DNA from: Funneliformis mosseae
Taxonomy: Eukaryota > Glomeromycota > Glomeromycetes > Glomerales > Glomeraceae
Assembly: GCA_910592005.1 (NCBI GenBank)
Contig: CAJVPP010002452.1
Location: 1 to 14,829, forward strand
Length of the DNA: 14,829 nt
Direction: 5' to 3'
The position numbers and the translations under genes were made by a program. Under the pieces are notes generated by a model. The model made no database searches and was not told the DNA's origin. It worked only from the letters and a program-made list of their open reading frames with translations. This document shows positions 1 through 8,337 of the stretch, piece by piece. The stretch's first letter is position 1, and each line of letters opens with the position of its first letter.

Positions 1-1180
1 ATAAAACTTATAATTTATTTCTTGTTAACTAAATAAACTCTAATAAATAGCGTGTCAAGTTGATTGGATTTAAGTCACAGCTATTGTCTCACTAACTTCA
101 AATCATAGTTAACTTATTTGACAGAAAGAGTAACGTTAACACCATAATAATAGTAAAATTAATGAAAATGATAATCACGATTTCTTAGTGATTATTGGTG
201 ATATTAATTGACGCAGTCATTTAATGATGCAAATGGATTATCACTAACAGCATAATGTTAACATTATGTTCAAAATTGATCTACAAAGACTAATCAGATT
301 TAGTGAATGCAATTTATTAGATGTTTCTTCAAGTGAAACTATATTAATTGTAACAATATTATGATTTGTAAAAGATTGCTTTAGTATGACAACATGCTTA
401 TTATAAAGTATGGAGAAAACCTCATTTGCTGGAAAGATGAGACTTTTTTTTGATAAGTAAGAGACATTTCATGAGAATAGATTGCTAAATTAATACAACT
501 GAATTAATCAGATAAAACATTCTACGTGAAAATTTTCTAGGAAATTACATGTTAGGCTTCTGACTTATGAATATTCATTACAATGCGTTTGGTCAAAAAT
601 ATTTCTATTAATTCTTATAAACATAATAATGATGATAGACTACATATTTTTAACTGATTATTAATAAAAATTTAGTTAAGAATTACCTAGTTCTTAAAGG
701 TAGACCTATGAGATCAATGATATCAAAAATATTTATTTGTTTAAAAATATTATACAAAAAATATAATAAATACAATAATAACATATAAAATAAATAAAAT
801 ATTCAGATAAATTTTAATTAGAACATTCTTAATACAATCTGCAATATTATATCTATTTCTTGATACTTTCAATCTATGATTTTTATTAATTTTCTCAGAT
901 CTATAGTTAAATTTCTCATTTCTAGTTATTATGATTTCAGTCTTATTGTCTTATAATTAACAAAGCATTTTGTTTTGTTATCAGATCAATTTATTTCTTA
1001 TAATTCTTACTATACTCATCAATGATTTTATGAGCTATTACATGAAAATTATTATAATCATTATATTCGTCTTCATTTAAAAATATGTTCATACTATCAT
1101 TTAAATAATTTTATTCTGTTTTCAAATTTCCCTCAATATATAAAAATTCAAGAAATTTACATTTAACAAATATTAATACA
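1..1180. other. AT-rich stretch without recognisable gene
   Basis: No reading frame, RNA gene or repeat family is recognised here on either strand. The stretch has frequent stops in all frames and homopolymer A/T runs. From about 720 onward it is almost pure A/T, with short direct repeats such as AAAATAAATA. The only clear structure is a short palindrome near position 260. It may be further decayed mobile DNA, but nothing visible proves that. Confidence 0.5.
251..268. repeat. 18-bp perfect palindrome
   Basis: CATAATGTTAACATTATG reads the same on both strands. A related GTTAACACCATAAT sequence lies about 115 bp upstream in the other arm order. No flanking gene suggests an operator role. It could be the end of a small decayed inverted-repeat element, or chance in AT-rich DNA. 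Confidence 0.4.
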
Positions 1181-2060
1181 TTTTGTTAAGCAGATTGTTG
1201 ATTAAAATGTTTATTCTAATGTTATCAAGGAGTTCACTTTATCATTCAATGTATCTTTGATTAACTGAAAATTTAAGATTTATTGTTCTCAATTAAAAGT
1301 TGAAAGGATTTTTGATATTGCATTTGAATAATTTGTTCTAATTTGAATAAGTTAAAGAATAAACTGATATCTTTAATTTTGTTAAGACATTAAGTATCTA
1401 ATCAGAATTTGCAGCGGAAAGTGAACCTTCTTTTGAAATTATCCTCACAATAAAATTTATGCAAAATTTGTTAAAAAATGTAAAATATGTGAATAGAGTA
1501 TCATCAAGTATACTATCAAATTCAAGCCTTTCACATAGACTATAATTTTTATTATTAGATTTACTTTAACTAAATTTTTATAAATTTCTAAAAGTTTATT
1601 TAAAGTTTCATTATGTAAAAACATTATACCTTGTAATTGTTCAAGTCATTTTGTAAAAGAAATACAAGATAATAATTTAATTTTATTTATTTTACTATTA
1701 ATAGAATATTTTAAATCTTTTTTATAATATATTAAATGCTTTTTGTCTTATTATAAATCTTGTATAAAATAATTCAATTATTAGTTCTTTTGTTATCAAG
1801 AACTGATACAAATATGTTATAATTATTAAAATAATTTTCTGCAAATATAAATAATTTTTGAATCTTTTGTTTTGCATAATAATTAAATCCTAAATTAAAT
1901 TCATTCTAATTAAGAGTTATAAACAAGTATTAATACATTTAATATTAGTTTTTTGAGTAGGATTAACTTTTTGTTTAACCTTTACATAATTTTTGATCAT
2001 ATTAAATTTAGAAGTAATTTGTGAATTGTCTGATTTTTGTATCAATCTTTTTGAAATGAA
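1180..2060 (-). pseudogene. Unidentified decayed coding relic
   Basis: I do not recognise this protein. Read on the minus strand with frameshifts, the stretch gives continuous protein-like text with few stops. One open segment (1401-1565, 55 codons) contains SLCERLEFDSILDDTLFTYF followed by SKEGSLSAANSD and then a TAG stop. Just upstream in another frame come SCISFTK-stop-LEQLQGIMFL and NETLNKLLEIYKNLVKVN, and further upstream GFNYYAKQKIQKLFIFAENY. Composition is mixed, with Cys, Asp, Glu, Arg and Trp/Gln-derived stops, unlike the simple repeats elsewhere in the window. It lies on the same strand as the Fanzor relic and just downstream of it, so it could be cargo or a partner gene of that element, or an unrelated insertion. 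Coding origin is inferred from the quality of the text; function is unknown. Confidence 0.4.
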
Positions 2061-2081
2061 TAAACTTTTATTTTATTATCA

Positions 2082-3547
2082 CTAATTATTATTCAGATGG
2101 TTTTTATCAATAATAGATAACACTAAGTATTGTTAAGTAAAACTACTATTTTCTGTATGATCTTTAAAGAGAATCAAGGCTTTATCAAGAAAAACCTAAA
2201 GAAAGATTTCTGAATGCTATTTTCATCACGATTTATTATAGTTCTATGATTCAACAATTATACATCTCAGACCTTCTAATTTTTTGAATTTTTTTACACT
2301 AACTATAAGTTTTAAAGGTATAAGCTTTATTTTAAATAATGATATAAACTTTTAATTCTTCTGCTTTGGCTACTAGATGGTAAAATTGATAATATATTCA
2401 ATTAAATATTTGTTGAACTATTTTTCGTATAATCTTTCTTATTTTTCTATTTATCATATTTGATACTTTAAAAGATGAAATGATGATAACATCAAATTTA
2501 TGAATGAAATGAAACTGCTTTTCTATATATTTTATTTTGCAAATGAAATTTTTTCTTTTTATATACTACTACTTTATTAAGCCTTTTAGCCTTATTTTTT
2601 TGTATTTAGAAGTTGACCTATTAAACTTGCTTTTTTGTAATATTAATTATTCATATAGGTATAAAGACAAATAATACATCTAATGTTATATTTACCAATC
2701 TTATCTACACCTTTTGTTGAAGAGTACTATATAAATAGTATTCTAATATTAGAATTAATAAAGACTACATAAATACCATTCACTTGTATTTTGCAAAAAT
2801 ATTTTTATATTTCATAACCTATGTAAATTTTCATTTATTTATTTGGTAAAATAAGTAAGCTTACTATTACAAGAAATCTTATACATTAATCAAGTATGCA
2901 AATAGGTGATATAAAAACAGTTTCATATTGAAGATAAAAAATTTTTAGTACAGATAGTAATAGTTTATCATAAATCTTTACAAGTTTAAAATGATAAAGA
3001 ATTAATAAATTTATTTTATGTTTATAAATATTGCGTATAATAACCTCATTCTAGTAGTTAATACTTTATCAATTGTTTCATTAATTATTTTTATAGGACG
3101 TAACATTTAATATTCTGCATAATAGCATTCCTAAATGAATAATAACTCTCAAGAATTTCTTTTATCCTAGTTAGCTGAACTAATTAGTTTCTTATCTTTT
3201 ATGTTGTTAATATTTATTCCAGCTCAGATATCACTAAATAAAGAAAATTTTTGTTAATAATTCATAGGATTTATATATTTCTTTTTAATAATGTCATTTT
3301 CCTTTACAAAATAATATTTTTTGCTCACTTTATAACAGAATTATAAGCAAAACTCATCAATCTTATCTAATGTTTCAATAATTATTTTGAGAATAGTTGG
3401 AATACACCTTAATTAGTAATATATGATTAAGAGTTTCTTCTAAATATTTTTGTTTAGCATATGTTCTTATTATACTGACTTTTCTTTTTCTACTTGTTTC
3501 ACCTGTTTTAATATATTCGTCGATGTAGGATAACTCTTTTTCTTATA
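2082..3547 (-). pseudogene. Fanzor (TnpB-like RNA-guided nuclease) relic
   Basis: This is a dead copy of a Fanzor, the eukaryotic relative of TnpB carried by IS607-type elements; living members are RuvC-fold nucleases guided by an RNA. The minus strand shows the C-terminal half in family order. A RuvC-I region reads VVFINSNIR, where family members have a D-P-G motif. Then come YSSTKGVDKIGK, FDVIIISSFKVSNMINRK (from 2496), VAKAEELKVYIII and NKAYTFKTYS-stop-CKKIQKI, which corresponds to the E-A-Y-T-S-K-T-C RuvC-II and zinc-finger entry. SEMYNC and NRDENSIQK (RuvC-III) follow. Catalytic Asp-I is Asn (2754-2756) and catalytic Glu is Lys (2326-2328). Asp-III (2225-2227) survives. There are many stops and several frameshifts. 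A natural stop TAG lies at 2082-2084 after DKNHLNNN. The N-terminal limit is unclear: basic, stop-poor text such as KTGETSRKRK lies near 3500, and weaker text continues towards 3840. Family identity of the C-terminal half is confident; the N-terminal limit is not. Confidence 0.8.
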
Positions 3548-4553
3548 TTTGACAGATGTAGATAATATTAATCATAAGAATATTCTGGAAAAATTTGTAT
3601 TTATTAAAGATCATATTATTAAAGAGAATTACATATTTTATAGTATAAAGAAAGAACACATGCTGAATGAGATTAAAGATAAACTAATAGAATCAATCAT
3701 TATAGGTAATCATAATTTCTGAGATTATTTTACAGTTTATCTATTTCAATAAAGTCTTAAATCTTAGTCATTTGAAATAAATATCTAAAATGAAATCATT
3801 GACAAGTTCATAGATTGAAAATTAGGAGCTAAGAAATTGTTTTTGCTATTTAAAGTCTTCTTTTTGCTAAATACTAAAGATCTGAATATAGAAGAATCTT
3901 TTTGTGATGATAATAGTAGTAGTAATGGTATTATTAGGATGCTGACATATATTACATAATATTTTTGGGGGTAGGAGTGGTAGGGACTTCTAAGAGATGT
4001 CTTACGTTATATTTAGATATATATATCATGTGATCATTTAGCTTACGGTAATAAGCATAAAATATTTATTAATATTGCAATTTAATATGTGCTTACTCTT
4101 TATTTGATATATATTCCCTTAATTCAAATGGAACGATATTTAATTATTATGAAGATAGAAGAGAAAATCATCAAGTAGTTCTTTCTGATTCTTAGATTGG
4201 CCTTTAGATTATTCTCGAATTACAGGGTATGCTATTTTCTTGTAGTTCTTTAGGAAAGTAAGGGTAGGAAAGTACTTCTGACATTTAGAACAATAAAGAT
4301 TGGAGTAGAGTTCTGAATGAGTCAAGTCAAGTCAAGTTTAAAGATCAACTCTATTTGACTCTCTTTTTTTGAGTCGAGTCAAGTTAAATTTATTTTATAA
4401 AATCTTTCAATTTGATTTGATTTGAGTTATATAAATTTTAAACTCAACCCAATTTAACTTGACTCGATTTAACTCGATTCGATTTTGAAAAAAATAATAA
4501 TAAAAAATGAAAAGATCAGGAGGAAGGAGGAAAGAGTGAATGATTCGTTATCA

Positions 4554-4786
4554 TTTAAGTCGAACAATTCAGATCATAGTTCAAGTCAAATGATTCAGGT
4601 TATCATTCAAGTCGAACGATTCAGGTTATCATTCAAGTTAAACAATTTGAGTCATCATTCAAATTGAACAATTTAGGTCATTATTTAAGTCAAATGATTC
4701 AGATCATCGTTCAAGTCAAATGATTCAGATCATTGTTTAAATCAAATGATTTGAGTCATCGTTCAAGTCAAACTATAAAAAAATTG
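4554..4786. repeat. 26-bp tandem repeat, about 9 units
   Basis: Units start at 4554, 4580, 4606, 4632, 4658, 4684, 4710, 4736 and 4762 (last one partial). The consensus is near TTCAAGTCGAACGATTCAG followed by GTTATCA. Units differ largely by C/T and G/A exchanges, for example GTCGAACGAT against GTCAAATGAT and GTTAAACAAT. The short reading frame through it is a by-product of the 26-bp period. Confidence 0.92.
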
Positions 4787-5255
4787 TTCAAGTCAAACAA
4801 TTTGTCATTGTTCTTCTTAAATGATAAAAAAAATCATTCAAGTCGAACGATTTGTCATCATTCTTCTTAAACGATAAAAAAAATCATTCAAGTCGAATGA
4901 TTTATCATTGTTCTTCTTGAATAATAAAAAAATCGTTCAAGTCAAATAATTCATTATTGTTCTTCTTAAACAATAAAAAAATATCATTCAAGTCAAATGA
5001 TTCATCATCATTCTTCTTGAACGATAAAAAAATATCGTTCAAGTTAAACGATTCATCATTGTTCTTCTTGAATGATAAAAAAATATTGAATAATAAAAAA
5101 AATTGTTCAAGTTGAACGATTCGTTATCGTTCTTCTTGAATGATAAAAAAAACTGTTCAAGTTGAACAATTCATCATTGTTCTTCTTAAATGATAAAAAA
5201 ATATCATTCAAGTTGAACAATTCATCATCGTTCTTCTTGAATAATAAAAAAATAG
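4787..5255. repeat. ~50-bp tandem repeat, 9 units, hairpin in each
   Basis: TTCAAGT recurs at 4787, 4837, 4887, 4936, 4987, 5038, 5106, 5156 and 5207, giving periods of 49-51 bp. One 68-bp unit contains an extra ~17-bp partial duplication near 5085-5102. Each unit has an inverted repeat of the form TCGTTC-AAGTC-GAACGA, then a GTTCTTCTTRAA segment and an A-run. Where CpG is lost, the hairpin arms often change to TG or CA. Part of the element at 4308-5437. Confidence 0.9.
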
Positions 5256-5437
5256 TTCAAGTTAACTCGAGTCAACTCGAATCAAGTCAAGTTTAAATTG
5301 AGTTGAGTTAAATATTTAACTCGACTTAAATTTGACTTGACTTATAAATCATCAAGTCAAAAAAACATAAACTCGATTTGATTTAAACTTGACTCGACTT
5401 ATCTGACTCGTGAGTTAACTCGACTCATCCAGAACTT

Positions 5438-5470
5438 TAGATGGAAGTATGTGTTTTTTTAAGAGACAGA
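5438..5470 (-). other. Insertion junction inside the transposase-like gene
   Basis: On the minus strand the reading runs ...GYDTHCLSLKKTHTSI up to the TA at 5438-5439. It resumes after the TA at 4306-4307 as ...YSNLYCSKC. With one TA kept, the two halves are in the same frame. This is direct sequence evidence that the element between them is an insertion with a TA duplication. Confidence 0.8.
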
Positions 5471-7619
5471 CAGTGAGTATCATAACCCAGGATTTTTAGA
5501 TGATCATAATATTAGAGTAAATGAATAGGATTCGTAAAGTGTCTATCATTAGCTTTTATAATAGGTGGTAAGAAATCATTGTAGCTTTTAAGAAATTCTA
5601 TTGCTTCTTTAGCTCTTGGTAGTCCACAACAACTTTTATCTTTACATTTTCTGATATCAATGGAATATGTGTATAAATTGTAGTGTTTTTCAATCTAAGA
5701 CTATAGAATAAATATTCGAGAAAGATAAGCATTTTATTCTTCTTTTTTGCATTTTTTTGGTTTTGTTTTTCTTGTCTTTTTAATTCTTTAGCCTTTTCTT
5801 TTTCTGTACCCTTAAATTCTAAATTTTCAAATAGATTTGTAAATGTGTTAATATACTGAGCATCAACGTGTTTTTCAAAAATTGAATTGTGATTCCAAAT
5901 ATTACAAAGAGTCTCTTCAGCATATCAAAAATTTTGAGTAGCCAGCTTGGATTCGTGATATTTTCTTGTGAATCCAAATGTTTGTCAAAGTGATCAATTG
6001 GTAATGTGATGCTAGCAAGTTTGCTGAATAGTATTGCCATGCCTCTTTTGACAGGATTGTATTTAGATTATCCTGATGCATGTGTTTGTACACTCAGGTA
6101 ATTCAAATCAAACTTTTTAAAAAGTTGACAGTATACCATTATATTTTTCAAATGTCTAGGATTTTCGTCTGGCCTTCCATCTACTAATAATATCCAAATA
6201 GGTTAAATTTGTCCATTGGTCTTCAATGCATCATCATATTGGAAATTTAAGGTAAGACTTTCTAGATCCTGCATATATGTTAGCAAGAATGTACCAATAG
6301 GCCATTGAAAACATGTAAAAATTGCGAGTTATCCTGTTCAAAGTTTATTTTTTAATTCATTGGTTTAATAATTAGATATACTGAAGGAATTAGTTTCTGC
6401 CTACATCCAATAAGAAAATCATGATCAGTTACGGATACAGGTTCATTAATTGATTGTAAGGTTTGAAATATTCAACCTACTGCAGGTACTCCAAGACCCA
6501 CTTTTGTTTTGTCATCTTGAGAAATAATAACGGATATATCAGCAAACATAGAAGCAAATTGTCTTGCATATTTGACAGATACAAGACAATAATGCCTATT
6601 AGAATACTCTTGAGTATCTGTATGCAAAACTCTGGATATAGCAACTCATGCTGAATGATGATAAGCCTTAGCAGTAATCGAATTGGATTGGTGAGATAAG
6701 AGATAATTCTTTAATGTTGTTTGTGCTATATAAATATTATATCTCTCTTCCAAATTCTTACACAAATTTTCAACGATGCGCACCTTAAACACCTCTTTTC
6801 GTCTTTTGAATCAGCTGATTCAAACTCAACTGAGTCATGGATTTGATTATATAAATCTGAATATTCAAAAAGTAATGATAGACGACCAGACTTATCGTAT
6901 TGAACTACCTCTTGATTATGGTAAGTATTTTAAATTTTTTTGCTCTACAATTTTGAGCATATTTCACGTTTCTTTTATTTTTTAATTTTGTTCTTATTAG
7001 AACTAATTTCATATTTAGCTTTTTCTATTTTTATATATATTATGCTGAATCTGAATGTCAGTTGTGATGTTATAAATTTGTTTTAATTCAGTAAGTTTTT
7101 TTTCAGTTATTTTAATCTCTTCCACTATCTTCCTTTGAGCTGTTGCATTCTTAGAAATTTTTAGTATAGGTTTGACTGGACTAATAATAAGAAGGGAAAC
7201 TGTTTCTAGTATAGGTTTAAGACGATTTGCTCTCATTGTTGGTATATTATATGGATGAATTAGAGTAGTGATATATTCTCTAATTATATTATCAATTTCT
7301 GTAGAAGTTTTACTTTTAATGCTTTTCTATTCTGTTGCTACTTTATGACAAACAATAGCATGATTTGGAGTACTATTTTTTATTTTTACCATAGTACTAT
7401 ATACATAAGCATTAGTGAATTTCTGATACTTATTATCTGGTAAATTGTAAATTAATTTTTTATTAAATTTAGGATCAATAAAGTAGGTTTGATGACTCAT
7501 TTTTCAAAATAAAAGTAGATACATTTTTTTGAGAACAACTTATTTTTATTATAAAAGCATGAAATATCAATACATTAAATTATCTTTTATAAAACTTTCG
7601 TACCTAATTATATTAAAAT

Positions 7620-7965
7620 ACAAGCCTTTTCACAGGTAATTTATATTAAAACGAAAAAGCCATCACAGCTAAATTTATTAAAAAGGGCACACCATTCTTT
7701 TCATATCAAAATCCCACAGTTTAATTTATACTAAAACAGAAAAATCCTCATAGCTAAATTTATTAAAAAGGCTTTCGTATCAAAATGCAAATTCCTCACA
7801 ATTAATTTATATTAAAACAGCAAAGTTTCGCTACTCTTTTTGTATTAAAATAGAAAAAAAGCCTTTATTAAATAGCTTGCCTCCGCAGTTAATTTATATT
7901 AAAACAGCAAAATTCTGCCACTCTTTTCATATCAAAACAAAAAAAGCCTCTGTTAAATAGCTTAG
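7620..7965. repeat. Degenerate ~85-bp tandem array, about 4 units
   Basis: AATTTATAYTAAAAC occurs at 7638, 7723, 7804 and 7891 (spacing 85, 81 and 87). Each copy is preceded by a CACAG/CGCAG-like block. Between copies lie a second conserved block (TAAATTTATTAAAAAGG or TATTAAATAGCTT) and a TTTCATATCAAAA block. The array sits 120 bp upstream of the ATG of the transposase-like gene and just inside the proposed right terminus. That is the usual place for subterminal transposase-binding repeats or a promoter; either role is inference. Confidence 0.75.
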
Positions 7966-8056
7966 TTTCAGGATGCAGATTTTTTATCTATTGTATTATT
8001 ATAAATAAAAAGTTTAATGATTATTATCACGTGACTTGCCTTAATTATCTTACGTG

Positions 8057-8337
8057 AAGGTGGAGGAGTCAAGCTTTATATTAAATTGATATTACGTAAT
8101 AAATGTTACTGCTCTTAGCATTTTGAGAAGTCATTTCTGAAAGAAGAAAAGATATATTATAAAAGTAAATACTAAAAAAAGATATTATAGCAGTGATCTT
8201 TCCTTATTTTAACCAGCAATGTAAGGTTTCTGATAAGTTAGATAAATATATAAAAAGAAAGATATAATTTACGATTTTTAATTTTAAATCATATAATTTT
8301 TATTGATAAGTATTACTAAGTAATTATTGTAACTATA
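8057..8337. other. AT-rich spacer between two elements
   Basis: No gene or RNA is seen. The stretch is A/T-rich, with GATATAATTTA-type repetition and one TGTAAGGTTTCTG that resembles the AAGGTT termini near 9768. It separates the putative large transposon from the Tc1-like element. Confidence 0.4.

Larger units (their letters stand above)
4308..5437. mobile_element. Non-autonomous TIR element with TA duplication
   Basis: The left end GAGTTCTGAATGAGTCAAG and the reverse complement of the right end, AAGTTCTGGATGAGTCGAG, match at 16 of 19 positions, and all three differences are transitions. TA lies on both sides (4306-4307 and 5438-5439). Inside each end is a stretch of GAGTCAAGT/GACTCGA-type motifs (about 4317-4480 and 5255-5430). 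The middle is two tandem arrays. No coding capacity is credible. The TA target and short TIR fit a MITE-like element mobilised by a Tc1/mariner-type transposase. It sits inside the transposase-like pseudogene, and the frame resumes across it, which supports the exact boundaries. Confidence 0.85.
4140..7500 (-). pseudogene. Transposase-like protein with DDE-type pattern, broken
   Basis: Reading begins at ATG 7498-7500 (MSHQTYFIDPKFNKK) and runs on the minus strand with many stops and frameshifts; the first break is an in-frame TAG in ATE-stop-KSIKSK. Recognisable segments in order: QRKIVEEIKITEKKL (coiled-coil-like); NVKYAQNCRAKKFKILT; YDKSGRLSLLFEYSDL; TLKNYLLSHQSNS; VIISQDDKTKVGLGVPAVG; LVDGRPDENPRHLKNI; YNPVKRGMA; LASITLPIDHFDKHLDS; CKDKSCCGLPRAKEAIEFL; FTNPIHLL. 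After the insertion at 4308-5437, a zinc-finger-like YCSKCQKYFPTLTFLKN follows, ending at stop 4140. QDD (6511-6516), VDG Asp (6179-6181) and the NPVxR position (Lys codon 6047-6049, probably Glu before a G-to-A change) are spaced like an RNase H-fold DDE triad. I recall similar uncharacterised proteins in Glomeromycotina and some invertebrates. Transposase function is inference; that this is a broken gene is clear. Confidence 0.7.
4003..8056. mobile_element. Putative large DNA transposon (decayed)
   Basis: The transposase-like pseudogene is bracketed by similar sequences in inverted orientation. On the left, ACGT (4004-4007) is followed after 19 bases by CATGTGAT. On the right, read on the minus strand, ACGT (8052-8055) is followed after 18 bases by CACGTGAT. 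Both arms then run into AT-rich DNA with an ATTTA/ATAAT-like start. An ~85-bp repeat array sits just inside the right arm. I infer a TIR transposon of about 4 kb, of which 1,130 bp is a later insertion. Exact termini and target duplication could not be fixed. CACGTG is palindromic, which weakens the orientation argument. Confidence 0.4.

Noticed and set aside
3560..3950. Plus-strand protein-like text (NHKNILEKFVFIKDHIIKEN and following)
   Set aside because: Stops every few dozen codons, and it lies opposite a possible N-terminal extension of the Fanzor relic on the minus strand. Neither strand is decisive, so no separate gene is called.
4485..4667. 60-codon plus-strand frame
   Set aside because: Covers the first 26-bp repeat units inside a non-autonomous element. 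The peptide repeats with the DNA period and ends where units mutate.
4787..5255. CRISPR-like array
   Set aside because: The period is regular, but the whole unit repeats, so there are no unique spacers. The context is a eukaryotic mobile element.
6463..6985. Two plus-strand frames of 63 and 69 codons
   Set aside because: They lie antisense to recognisable segments of the transposase-like pseudogene and show no family features.
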